Assembly: GCF_000765145.1 (NCBI RefSeq)
Contig: NZ_JMGA01000050.1
Span: 104,962 to 168,961, forward strand
Reading direction: 5' to 3'
Length of the DNA: 64,000 nucleotides
Source: Desulfosporosinus sp. HMP52
GTDB taxonomy: Bacteria; Bacillota; Desulfitobacteriia; Desulfitobacteriales; Desulfitobacteriaceae
The first letter of the stretch is position 1. Each line of letters starts with the position of its first letter. Both the position numbers and the translations under genes were made by a program. Below, piece after piece: positions 51,457 through 60,298 of the stretch. The notes beneath the pieces are model-generated. The model saw only the letters and a list, made by a program, of their open reading frames with translations, made no database searches and was not told the DNA's origin.

Positions 51457-53109
51457 TTATCCAAACACAGCCGGATAATACGTAACCCAACCTCCGCACA
51501 AATTCCTAACTTGAGTAAATCCGTGCTGAGTCAAGATTCGATAAGCAACGTAGCCTCTGAGCCCTATCTCGCAGTAAACTACGATTTCCTTATCTTTAGG
51601 AAGTTCCGATAATTTGCTGCGCAGGTCATTGACAGGTATATGCAGTGAACCGCGGATAAATTTAGCTTTACGTTCTTCTTCGTCCCGTACATCAATAATA
51701 CATATATCTTTTGCATTAAGTTTACTAAGTTCCTGCCAATGAATCATTTTAACATCACCATTAATGATGTTTTCAGCCACATAACCGGCCATGTTCACAG
51801 GATCTTTAGCCGATGAAAAAGGCGGGGCGTAGGCCAGTTCCAGGTCCTGCAAATCATAGATAGTCCCTTGGTTACGGATTACCCCGGCGATATCATCGAT
51901 CCGTTTATCGACACCCTGAGCTCCCACAGCTTGGGCACCCAGGACTCGGCCATTGTTTTTATCAAAGACAAGTTTCATGGATAATCTTGTTGCTCCGGGA
52001 TAATACCCGGCGTGAGAATTGGAGTGCGTAAACAACACCTCATGAGGAATTCCTAATTTCTTAAGCATTTTTTCATTTGCCCCAGTCGACGCTGCCACTA
52101 AATCAAAGACCTTGGCGATGGCAGTCCCTTGGGTACCCTTATACCGGCTATCCCGTCCTGCGATAATGTCGGCAACAATGCGGCCTTGTTTATTGGCAGG
52201 ACCGGCAAGGGGTAAGAGAGCAGCTTGTCCTGTGACTAAGTGTTTTACTTCAATGACATCCCCAACGGCGTAAATATTAGGGTCTGAGGTCTGGAGTCGT
52301 TCATTAACTTTAATGCCGCCTAACTCTCCGATAGTTAGCCCGGCTTCCTTCGCTAATTTAATTTCCGGTTTTACCCCAATAGCCATGATTGTCAAATCAG
52401 CTTGTACTTCCCCACCGCTTTGGAGTGTAATAACAGTCCCATTATCCTTTTTAGCAAAGGATTTCACCCCATCTTCCAAAATGAGATTGATTCCTTTATT
52501 AAAAATGTGCTCATGGAGAATTGCAGCCATTTCAAAATCCAGCGGAGCCATGACCTGATCGCTCATTTCTATAATCGTTGTCTCTACTCCTCTGGCATGA
52601 AGATTTTCAGCCATTTCCAAACCAATAAAGCCCCCGCCTACGACTGCTGCCGTTTTAGGATTCTGCTCATCGATGAATCGTTTAATCTGATCAATATCTG
52701 TAACATTACGTACAACAAGAGCCTCGATGTCATTGATCCCGGGAATCGGCGGACGCAGCGGAGCTGCCCCGGGAGAAAGGATCAATTGATCATAAGATTC
52801 TCGATAGACCTTGCCATTCTGTTCTTGGACTTCAATAGCCTTCTCCTCAGGAAATATACGGGTAACCTCACTAAAGATTCTTACATCAATACGAAAGCGG
52901 TTTCTCATAGCTTCCGGCTTTGAAACTAAGAGAGCTTCCCGCTCATTAATAACTCCACTGACATAATAGGGTAAGCCGCAGTTAGCATATGATATATGTT
53001 CTCCCCGCTCAAAGATAATGATTTCCGCCTCTTCATCCAACCGGCGCAAGCGTGCTGCAGCACTGGCTCCCCCTGCAACTCCGCCAACAATGAGTACCTT
53101 TTTACTCAT
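51457..53109 (-). CDS. CoA-disulfide/persulfide reductase with rhodanese domain
   Basis: A 550-residue protein: pyridine-nucleotide-disulfide reductase (FAD site VLIVGGVAGGASAAARLRRL, active Cys in ANCGLPYYVSG, NAD site VVGGGFIGLEMAE, C-terminal YAPPFSSAKDPVNMAGY) followed by a rhodanese domain with Cys in VYCEIGLRGY. Length and layout are those of Shewanella Npsr and Bacillus CoADR-RHD, which reduce persulfides, polysulfide and CoA-disulfides using NAD(P)H. It is clearly paralogous to the 816-residue protein at 34660 but lacks TusA and DsrE. ATG 53109 has AAAGGAGATG. An operator-like palindrome lies at 53164. Confidence 0.93.
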   Translation of the reverse strand: MSKKVLIVGGVAGGASAAARLRRLDEEAEIIIFERGEHISYANCGLPYYVSGVINEREALLVSKPEAMRNRFRIDVRIFSEVTRIFPEEKAIEVQEQNGKVYRESYDQLILSPGAAPLRPPIPGINDIEALVVRNVTDIDQIKRFIDEQNPKTAAVVGGGFIGLEMAENLHARGVETTIIEMSDQVMAPLDFEMAAILHEHIFNKGINLILEDGVKSFAKKDNGTVITLQSGGEVQADLTIMAIGVKPEIKLAKEAGLTIGELGGIKVNERLQTSDPNIYAVGDVIEVKHLVTGQAALLPLAGPANKQGRIVADIIAGRDSRYKGTQGTAIAKVFDLVAASTGANEKMLKKLGIPHEVLFTHSNSHAGYYPGATRLSMKLVFDKNNGRVLGAQAVGAQGVDKRIDDIAGVIRNQGTIYDLQDLELAYAPPFSSAKDPVNMAGYVAENIINGDVKMIHWQELSKLNAKDICIIDVRDEEERKAKFIRGSLHIPVNDLRSKLSELPKDKEIVVYCEIGLRGYVAYRILTQHGFTQVRNLCGGWVTYYPAVFG

Positions 53110-53163
53110 TACAACATCTCCTTTAGCATAGATTATCTCAGTATAACCTAGTTTATGAAAATA

Positions 53164-53198
53164 ATAACATGATTAATTGGCATTCACAATCATGTTAT
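53164..53198. promoter_or_regulatory. Inverted repeat upstream of the second persulfide reductase
   Basis: ATAACATGATT and AATCATGTTAT are perfect 11-base arms with a 13-base spacer, 55 bases before the start codon. A regulator site or leader hairpin. The remainder of 53110-53380 shows no gene. Confidence 0.5.
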
Positions 53199-53380
53199 CT
53201 TCTCTTTTATAAGTTAATTACTCCTTTAGGAGACTATGATATGATTCATCTATCTTAGTTCCATAAACCTCAAGCAACCACTTCGGTTCTTGATTGGATA
53301 AGTATTGCTTAATTGCGCAGCAAATCAATGAATCTTCTTTCTGACATATTATAACTCAAAAGTTGGATTATATCTCGATA

Positions 53381-53409
53381 TTGACTGAATAATACAACGC
53401 ATTTATAAT
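53381..53409 (+). promoter_or_regulatory. Sigma-A promoter of the MarR gene
   Basis: TTGACT at 53381-53386 and TATAAT at 53404-53409, separated by exactly 17 bases. The predicted start is inside the operator at 53412. Confidence 0.85.
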
Positions 53410-53411
53410 AT

Positions 53412-53427
53412 AGTTGTTAAGACAACT
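53412..53427. promoter_or_regulatory. MarR operator 1
   Basis: AGTTGTTAAGACAACT, perfect 6-base arms with a 4-base spacer, at the transcription start of the MarR gene. Consistent with autorepression. Confidence 0.75.
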
Positions 53428-53440
53428 GAGGTGATAATTA

Positions 53441-53866
53441 ATGGAGTTTAAATTAGAGGATTCATTGGGATTTATCCTAAGTAAGACAAATACAAAGCTT
53501 AAAAATAAGTTATTTCAACGATTCAATGAATATAATGTAACACCAGAACAATGGTCTGTACTTAACTGTTTATGGACACAAGAAGGTCTTACCCCTAAAG
53601 AGTTGGCTGATATGATCTTTAAAGATAAACCAAATACTAATCGCATTCTTGAAAAATTACAGGCCAAAGAATTAATTGTCCGTAAGCCTCATCCAATAGA
53701 TAGAAGATCTTATCAAATTTTTCTAACTGATAGTGGTTGGGCATTAAAAGATGAATTAGTTCCTAAGGCTGTTGAATTATTAGAGGAAGCTACAAAAGGA
53801 ATCGAACAACAAAAAGTCGCAGAAATGATCAAACTGTTAAATCAAATCTACGATAATATCAGCTAG
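53441..53866 (+). CDS. MarR-family regulator
   Basis: A 141-residue MarR protein. The winged helix is at residues about 45-100: LTPKELADMIFKDKPNTNRILEKLQAKELIVR (given in its parts), then HPIDRRSYQIFLTDSG, the wing with the conserved D-x-R. It starts at ATG 53441 with TGAGGTGA. Its own promoter and a perfect palindrome lie just upstream; a second copy of the palindrome is directly downstream, so autoregulation and control of the next gene are likely. The ligand is unknown. Confidence 0.93.
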   Translation: MEFKLEDSLGFILSKTNTKLKNKLFQRFNEYNVTPEQWSVLNCLWTQEGLTPKELADMIFKDKPNTNRILEKLQAKELIVRKPHPIDRRSYQIFLTDSGWALKDELVPKAVELLEEATKGIEQQKVAEMIKLLNQIYDNIS

Positions 53867-53880
53867 TTTTATTTTATCTT

Positions 53881-53902
53881 TATAGTTGTTCTGACAACTA
53901 TA
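53881..53902. promoter_or_regulatory. MarR operator 2
   Basis: Arms TATAGTTGT and ACAACTATA around TCTG, a longer version of operator 1. It is 15 bases past the marR stop and 172 bases before the DUF169 gene. Confidence 0.75.
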
Positions 53903-53955
53903 GTACTGAAGTAGATCAGACTAGATTGGAACGATGATAAAAGGAGGCAATTCAT

Positions 53956-53973
53956 ATGACAAACTGCTTATAA
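53956..53973 (+). other. Orphan ribosome-binding site with five-codon frame
   Basis: AAAGGAGG precedes ATG 53956, which is followed by MTNCL and a stop. Either a leader peptide of the DUF169 gene or the scar of a deleted gene. The strong signal is real; the meaning is unclear. Confidence 0.4.
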
Positions 53974-54073
53974 ATTACACTCATTCACCACCGTTATTGT
54001 TAGTTTAATACTCAATAAATTCCGCCCTGTTATTACAGATTAATAAGGGAAAAGAAGAATAAGAGGTGTAAGT

Positions 54074-54793
54074 ATGAAAAGCAAGATTGCCGATTCCATA
54101 AAACTTAAAACCCAACCCGTTGCAGTATTCCGTACAGATCTCAAACCCGAAGGGGCCTTACAGTTTAAGGAAGGAAAATGGGGCTGCGTGATTTCTATGT
54201 TAAGTGCTGCTGCCAAAGGCCGTGTCGCTGTTTTTGACGAGAAATCAACCACCTGTGTAGGGGGCAAAGTGGGCCTTGGTTTTAACCGCTTTCAATTAGG
54301 CTTTATTGAACATTTTTTGTCCACCGGCGGTGTCGGTAATAGAGAAGGAGAATTCTATAAGAAAAGCCCTGAGCTTGCAGCAAAATTTGCTACCGGATTA
54401 CCGGAAGTTACCCCCAAAACTTATATTGTCTTTAAACCTTTACTAGAGTTGGCTGAGGGCGAAACACCGGAAATCGTTATCTTCCTAGTGAATGCAGACC
54501 AAATATCTGCACTGGTACAGTTCGCTAATTATGATAAATCGACTCAAGACAATGTCAAAATTGATTTTGGTGCCGGCTGTCATCAGTCCGTACTCTATGC
54601 TCTAGAGCAAGTAGAGAATGATAATTCCAAGTGCATAGTAGGGTTAACTGATCCCTCAGCACGTAAATTTATCGACAAAGACATCCTTTCATTCAGTATC
54701 CCCTATAAACGGTTTTTAGAGTTAGAAGCGCAAGTGGATGAGAGCTTTCTAACCAAAGAAACCTGGATGCCAATTGCAGCTCGGATTGAGTAG
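54074..54793 (+). CDS. DUF169 family protein
   Basis: A 239-residue soluble protein of the DUF169 family, common in anaerobes and archaea. Landmarks are [46 protein letters not shown] and [15 protein letters not shown], with cysteines at CVISM, TTCVGG and GAGCHQ that could bind metal or act as redox residues. ATG 54074 has AGAGGTG. Lies downstream of MarR operator 2. Function unknown; redox or ligand binding is inferred. Confidence 0.88.
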   Translation: MKSKIADSIKLKTQPVAVFRTDLKPEGALQFKEGKWGCVISMLSAAAKGRVAVFDEKSTTCVGGKVGLGFNRFQLGFIEHFLSTGGVGNREGEFYKKSPELAAKFATGLPEVTPKTYIVFKPLLELAEGETPEIVIFLVNADQISALVQFANYDKSTQDNVKIDFGAGCHQSVLYALEQVENDNSKCIVGLTDPSARKFIDKDILSFSIPYKRFLELEAQVDESFLTKETWMPIAARIE

Positions 54794-54929
54794 GCTTTCC
54801 TTGGCGGGGTAGGTTATTCTTCTTTATGCAGGACTCGTTTCCTCACTGGATGTATTTAGTTGAAAAGGATATATACATCCAATAAATTGTTCCGGGCAAT
54901 CCAAGATCAAACTGATATCATATGCTAAA

Positions 54930-54965
54930 GCCTAAGGTGATTCACTTAACCGTGAATCACCTTAT
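54930..54965. terminator. Hairpin of a dispersed family (copy B)
   Basis: Contains GGTGATTCAC and GTGAATCACC. It is inverted relative to copy A at 40270, and similarity extends into TATGCTAAAGCC. The stop of the broken MarR gene falls in its loop. Confidence 0.6.
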
Positions 54966-55186
54966 CAAAGCTAAATTCTTGCTCCGTTGATTCAGTTGCC
55001 TCAATTCCCTCTTTTGTAAGCTTAATATTCATAACCCGGCGGTCGGTTTCCGATTGTTCGCGAGTAATATACCCGCTTTTCTCTCCAGCTTAGAAAGAAG
55101 TTCTCCTAAGGATTGCGGTCTCATGTCCAGCAGGTAGGATAAATCAGACTGTATCATTTTCCCTTTCAATGAATGGATGTCAAAGG
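54946..55186 (-). pseudogene. Broken MarR-family gene
   Basis: A C-terminal MarR fragment in two frames: SDLSYLLDMRPQSLGELL then SKLERK, followed after a one-base shift by GYITREQSETDRRVMNIKLT and KEGIEATE. The D-R-R wing is kept. There is no N-terminal dimerisation helix; the frame begins at the 3' end of the giant surface-protein gene. The frameshift lies near 55083. Confidence 0.75.
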
Positions 55187-58100
55187 CTATCTTACAGTAA
55201 ACGTAGTAAATGATACTTTGTGATTATCAGGAAAAAAATTCCACCCATCAATCCCTGCTTTAACAATAAACCGATAGGTGTGGCCGGTCGTAAGCATAGA
55301 CTTGCTAATTAAATGGCGGTTCCTGCCTAGATTTGGATCAATAGAACTAGTCAGCCATTGATTTGTTGTTAAGTCTCTAAGCTCCACAGCGTAATCGACC
55401 TCATAATTCCCATCTTTATCTTTCCAATCAAAGGTATTCCATTGGATTATTGTGTCTCCCTTTGGTACATTTGCACCGCTGGAAGGGTAGACAAATGTTG
55501 CCGGCATTAACGTGTGAATCGAAATCTTAACCCCCATTGATGGATAATACCCCCCTTCGGCATACCACTCTTTGTAGTCAGGGGCTCGGCGGTTAGTACC
55601 TGTGGTTGCTGCTACTGTAATCCGATAATCGTTTCCCTCAGTGAGCATCGACGCCGGTAAGGTGTATGAATACACTGGACCAACAAAAGCCCAAAAGATT
55701 ACCTTGTACTCCGAGGAATCAGTGGATTTAGTTTGGACTTTAATAAGATAATTAGGCGCTTCTACCTCGCTCCATTTTAGGGTCAAATCCTTCTTCGGAT
55801 AAATGTTGCCATCACTCATTTTATCAAGCCTGATATTCACAGGTTCATATACTTTTCGACTTGAATCTGAAGCAACTAAGATTTGCGGCTCAGTCAGACT
55901 TGGGACATCAGGAGAGGGCGACTGGGTATTCGTTGGAGCGGATTCGGGATTTGAAGGTTCTGGGGACGTTTGCCACGGATTCAGAATATATGATATTTTA
56001 TCCAATATCGTTCCTGGTACGACAGCCATGCCCCCTAAGAGCATCGTCTTCTTGATTTCATCTTTATGGGATTCAATGAAGTAAGCGCTTACGGTTGGGA
56101 GATTCTTATTAACTAGGATGATCGGACTGTTTGTTCTGGCTGCCAAGACAGATCCAGCCAAAGCATCCGGAAATTGCTCACCTGTAGCTACAAAAATCGT
56201 ATTAAGATCAGCCTGCATACTTTCAGCTATTGCAACAGCAGTATCGTATTTATCATTTCCCGCATAACGCTTCATGCCTGGCAGCTGATTTGCCACCTCC
56301 GCCCCTATGACAGCCGTACCTCCGACAACAATGGTCTCTGATGCTTGTAACTCCTTTAAGACCTTCTGGGTGTAACTCGGTAAACTGTGTGTTCTGGTAA
56401 GGAGAATCGGCATGCCCTGGTAAGCTGCTAACGATGACACTGCTAAGGCATCCGGAAAGTTTTCGCCATAAGCTAAAACTGCTTTCCCCTGTGATATAAG
56501 CCGATGGTCAAGCAAATACCGGGCAATTTTGGAAGATGTTTCGTACTGATCGTACCCACTAATTCTAAGGACGTTTAGATTACGGCCTTTTAACTCTTGC
56601 TCAATTTGCTGAGATACAACCGAGGTTCCTCCAAGGATAAAGACGGTTTTGGGCTGCAGCCGCTGAAGCTCTATAGACGTTGAGGCCGTTAAAGTCTTAG
56701 CATCCGTGAGCAGAATAGGGGCCTTCACTGACGTTGCCAAAACTGTCCCCGGGAGAGCATCAGCATAAGCATTCTGATTCACTAATACTACTGCCTCAGT
56801 ACCATAGGACCATCCTGCCTTGGAGATTCGTATAGCGGTATCCGGTGCTTCTTGACCTGATTCGCGAAAATGAGATGGATAATTCTGGACAAATGTGTCC
56901 TCTGGAGTTGAAACGTGCTCAGTAATACCCTTACCTAATTGCCCAAAAGCATTGTAACCCCATGCTAATAGATCGCTGGTTCCGAATAAAGCGTGATAAC
57001 CACCCGCGGAAATGCTCTGAGAAAGGGGTTGGTCGGTAATGGATTCAACTTTAACAGGGGTCGATTTAACTTTCGCCGGGCTGCCATCCCCCAATTGATT
57101 GTATTCGTTGCGGCCCCATGCCCATAGAGTTTGCTGATTGGTATTTGCTAAGCTAAATTGCTTTCCTGCAGAAATTGCAGTAATACTGGATAAGCTCTGA
57201 ACCTGAAGGGGGACTGAACTATAATCACTCGTACTTCCCGTACCAAGAATTCCATCACGGTTGTCCCCCCATGCCCAGACACTGCCATCCTTTTTTAGGG
57301 CTAAACTGTGTGTCCATCCAGCTGAAACGGCCGTAATATCCGTTAGGCTGGGTAGGAGAACCGGTGTCGTCTGGTTATTTGTCGTTCCGTTACCAAGTTG
57401 ACCATATAGATTACTACCCCAAGTCCAGACTTTACCGTCCTTAGTAAGGGCCATACTAATATCTCCGCCTGCGGCGATGCTGATTACCGAATTTAACCCA
57501 TTTATTTGTATAGGCGTCAGGCGCTCCGTTTGGGTACCGTCCCCCAGTTGCCCAGAGCTGTTATCTCCCCAAGCCCAAACTGTGCCATCTCCTTTGAGAG
57601 CTAGGCTGTGCTGACTACCTGCGGCTATTGCCACAATGTCGACTAAATTTTGAACTTCAACTGCCGTAGTCTGGTTTGTGAGCGTACCATCTCCTACCTG
57701 ACCGTGATTATTGCTGCCCCAAGCAGCGACACTTTGATCCTCCAGCAAGGCCAGACTATGTGTTTCTCCGGCAGCGACATTGGATGTTCGGGTTTTCAGC
57801 CCTTGGATTTGGACTGGAGTTGATCTTAGGATATTGGTACCGTCACCTAACTGTCCGGAGGAATTATCCCCCCATGCCAATGCACGACCATCAACAGAAT
57901 ATAAACTGTGCATTCCTCCCGCGCTAACTCCATTTTGGTAGGGATCAAATGGGAGTGTCACAGAGAAATCATACGAATAAGCCTGCAATCTTAGTCCATC
58001 AATATCCATAAGGTTAATGAGCTGCAGAGTATAATGCTTTCCAAGCGATAAAGGAGTCAGGGTCTTAATGACAGCCCTCATCATATTTAAGTTATTGATA

Positions 58101-59443
58101 TCTTGCTCTAAGTTTAAAGCTACCTCCAATCCATCATCACCAGTCAGTCTGATATTATCGGCATTAAAGCTGGAATCGAGCATAGGTTTCGTAAAAGTGA
58201 CGCTGATTTCATAGGGTTGAGTATAAAGTTCCTTCTCGAAGTTAACACTGCCTACACTTGGTGCAATCGGAGTCTGATCTACTAAATTCTTAATAGGCAC
58301 AAACTTACTGAGCCTTGTCCCATCTCCCAATTCCCCCGACTGGTTATTTCCCCAAGCCCAGACCGTACCGTCTGTTTTGAGCGCTAGGTTAAACCCTCCA
58401 ATACCAGCAATATCAGAATACTTTCCACTGAGGCCCTGAACCTTCACAGGCTCAGGAATAAACTTCATAGTCCCATCCCCGGCCAGCGCATTTGCTCCCC
58501 AAGTCCAGACAGTTTGATCCTGGAGAATTGCAATAAAACTGCTTCCTCCTCCTGAGACTGCTATAACGTGACTGAGTCCGGGGACTTGAACCGGGGTTTG
58601 TTGAGTTATTCCCTGGTCTTTTACGCCGTAACCCCACTGCCAAACCGACCCGTCCAGCTTGAGTGCTGCAGCAGAGTGTCCTCTCGCAATAACGGTTTTC
58701 ACATTCGTAATTCCTGTATTTATTGGTGACCATTGATCGTTTCGAGTTCCATCTCCTAGTTGACCATCTTGATTTAACCCCCAGGCCCATACGGAACCAT
58801 CAGCTTTAATCGCATAACTGGAATGGTCATAAGTTTCAATGCTTACCACATTCCTTAGTCCCGGAACCTGAATTGGTAGCCATCGATCAATAGTAGTGCC
58901 ATCCCCTAACGAACCATAATGATTTGATCCCCAAGCCCATACAGTACCGTCGTTTTTCAGAGCCAAACCATGGTCTAAACCAGCAGAAATGGCTGTAATT
59001 CCACTTAAATTTAAAACTTTACCTGGCAAATTCCTATAGGTTGTAGTGCCATCCCCCAAGGAGCCATTGAGATTGTATCCCCAGCTCCAAACAGTGCCAT
59101 CAGTTTTGAGTGCGAGAGCTACACCTCCACCGGCACTAATAGCTTTTACTCCTGTCAAATTGTCAACCTTAAACGGAATTAAGGAGTCCGAATGCGCATC
59201 ATCATCTCCTAATGGCCCATACCCCCATCCCCAAACAGTACCGTCGCTTTTTAAAGCTAAGGTATAAGTAAGGTACGCACTAATTGCAGTAATCCTAGTA
59301 TCTGTAGCACTGACCGTTTGGGGAAGAACTATGATACTAGACATACAAACGGAAACAATAAATGCCAGTAATGTTAAAGCGCTTACAAATTTGAATCGAA
59401 TTCTTCCCCGCCTAAAGCTATTTGTTTTACTATCAGTTTTCAG
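55187..59443 (-). CDS. Giant surface protein: two RCC1 propellers, Ig-like domain, three CWB2 modules
   Basis: 1418 residues from a CTG start at 59443, which has GGAGGAGG 10 bases upstream. The longest ATG frame (59344) begins inside the hydrophobic core of the signal peptide. With CTG the N-terminus is basic (FRRGRIRFKF), then LTLLAFIVSVC and a VSA cleavage site. Then come seven RCC1 repeats (W-x-WG), a bacterial Ig-like domain (about 405-500), seven more RCC1 repeats, three cell-wall-binding-2 modules (about 875-1175: YADALPGTVLA, FPDALAVSSLA, FPDALAGSVLA), a Pro/Ser linker and two fibronectin-like domains. CWB2 triplets attach proteins to secondary wall polymers. An adhesin or surface enzyme scaffold is inferred. 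Confidence 0.88.
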   Translation of the reverse strand: MKTDSKTNSFRRGRIRFKFVSALTLLAFIVSVCMSSIIVLPQTVSATDTRITAISAYLTYTLALKSDGTVWGWGYGPLGDDDAHSDSLIPFKVDNLTGVKAISAGGGVALALKTDGTVWSWGYNLNGSLGDGTTTYRNLPGKVLNLSGITAISAGLDHGLALKNDGTVWAWGSNHYGSLGDGTTIDRWLPIQVPGLRNVVSIETYDHSSYAIKADGSVWAWGLNQDGQLGDGTRNDQWSPINTGITNVKTVIARGHSAAALKLDGSVWQWGYGVKDQGITQQTPVQVPGLSHVIAVSGGGSSFIAILQDQTVWTWGANALAGDGTMKFIPEPVKVQGLSGKYSDIAGIGGFNLALKTDGTVWAWGNNQSGELGDGTRLSKFVPIKNLVDQTPIAPSVGSVNFEKELYTQPYEISVTFTKPMLDSSFNADNIRLTGDDGLEVALNLEQDINNLNMMRAVIKTLTPLSLGKHYTLQLINLMDIDGLRLQAYSYDFSVTLPFDPYQNGVSAGGMHSLYSVDGRALAWGDNSSGQLGDGTNILRSTPVQIQGLKTRTSNVAAGETHSLALLEDQSVAAWGSNNHGQVGDGTLTNQTTAVEVQNLVDIVAIAAGSQHSLALKGDGTVWAWGDNSSGQLGDGTQTERLTPIQINGLNSVISIAAGGDISMALTKDGKVWTWGSNLYGQLGNGTTNNQTTPVLLPSLTDITAVSAGWTHSLALKKDGSVWAWGDNRDGILGTGSTSDYSSVPLQVQSLSSITAISAGKQFSLANTNQQTLWAWGRNEYNQLGDGSPAKVKSTPVKVESITDQPLSQSISAGGYHALFGTSDLLAWGYNAFGQLGKGITEHVSTPEDTFVQNYPSHFRESGQEAPDTAIRISKAGWSYGTEAVVLVNQNAYADALPGTVLATSVKAPILLTDAKTLTASTSIELQRLQPKTVFILGGTSVVSQQIEQELKGRNLNVLRISGYDQYETSSKIARYLLDHRLISQGKAVLAYGENFPDALAVSSLAAYQGMPILLTRTHSLPSYTQKVLKELQASETIVVGGTAVIGAEVANQLPGMKRYAGNDKYDTAVAIAESMQADLNTIFVATGEQFPDALAGSVLAARTNSPIILVNKNLPTVSAYFIESHKDEIKKTMLLGGMAVVPGTILDKISYILNPWQTSPEPSNPESAPTNTQSPSPDVPSLTEPQILVASDSSRKVYEPVNIRLDKMSDGNIYPKKDLTLKWSEVEAPNYLIKVQTKSTDSSEYKVIFWAFVGPVYSYTLPASMLTEGNDYRITVAATTGTNRRAPDYKEWYAEGGYYPSMGVKISIHTLMPATFVYPSSGANVPKGDTIIQWNTFDWKDKDGNYEVDYAVELRDLTTNQWLTSSIDPNLGRNRHLISKSMLTTGHTYRFIVKAGIDGWNFFPDNHKVSFTTFTVR

Positions 59444-59709
59444 ATTATTGTCCTCCTCCAGTCTTACTGAGTAATCATTAAATAACTATCTCTTTATTCG
59501 CTAAAAAAGCTAAAATCCTTCTAAATTATTAAATGGTTCAATGTTGGACGATCCAATATTGACCTAAAAAAGCGATGAATATGCAGAGTGCATTCCATCG
59601 CAGCATTATCGTTACTGACTATTGCAGCTCCCGTTTTGTTCAACTGCCTCTATATAGCTGTGCACAGTGCGGAGATAAAGACAGGATATAGGAAAATACG
59701 CGCACAAAG

Positions 59710-60013
59710 CTATGCTGGTTCCTTTATTCCGTAGTAATATTGTGCGATAAAATCTACAAATAGCTTCTGCACCGGAGATAACACCATATCCTTCTTTAAC
59801 AGTTGAACCAGCGCAGGAAAAACTGGTGGTCAACCTCGATGGTTTTCACCAGACCCATTTGCACATAAGGAGCAGTTGCTGCCTTCGAAAGGAAGGAAAT
59901 CCCCATCCCGCAGGAGACTGCCTGCATAACTCCTTGTGTGCTATCCATATAGCAGGCCGGCTTTAGATCATCGAGGGACAGGTCGTGCTTTTTGAGATAC
60001 CGGTTAAGCCCCT
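59710..60013 (-). pseudogene. LysR-family regulator remnant
   Basis: C-terminal effector-domain fragment in two frames: LNRYLKKHDLSLDDLKPACY then MDSTQGVMQAVSCGMGISFL and KAATAPYVQMGLVKTIEV, shifting near 59825 to PALVQLLKKDMVLSP and FVDFIAQYYYGIKEPA. A stop lies directly upstream of the fragment, so no DNA-binding part is left. Confidence 0.75.
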
Positions 60014-60138
60014 AACCAATTATTTGACAAACGTATTTTTAAATATTAAGCATATACTTTATTTCGAATATCTATTAAATATAAATGCGATTATTCGTTC
60101 TCCTATATATTTATTTTTCGACAAATAAAAGGAAAGTA

Positions 60139-60187
60139 TAAGAAAGCCTGTCCCGGAAACTAATACGTTCCGGGACAGGCTTTCTTA
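60139..60187 (-). terminator. Terminator of the ABC transporter operon
   Basis: AAGAAAGCCTGTCCCGGAA and TTCCGGGACAGGCTTTCTT, a 19-bp perfect stem, 112 bases after the last permease stop. Confidence 0.82.
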
Positions 60188-60298
60188 TCGCGATTAAGGA
60201 GGTACCAGGAATATCCAGACCACCGCTTTCATATCTTGAATGGTTATTTTTGCTTACCTTCAGTGAGGTGCCCCGCTCTTGCTGAGGCCACTAGGGAG

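Larger units (their letters stand above)
59444..60298. other. Gene-poor region with LysR remnant
   Basis: Apart from the LysR fragment (59710-60013) and the terminator (60139-60187) nothing convincing is present. A 73-codon frame at 59612 overlaps the broken LysR. Confidence 0.5.
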
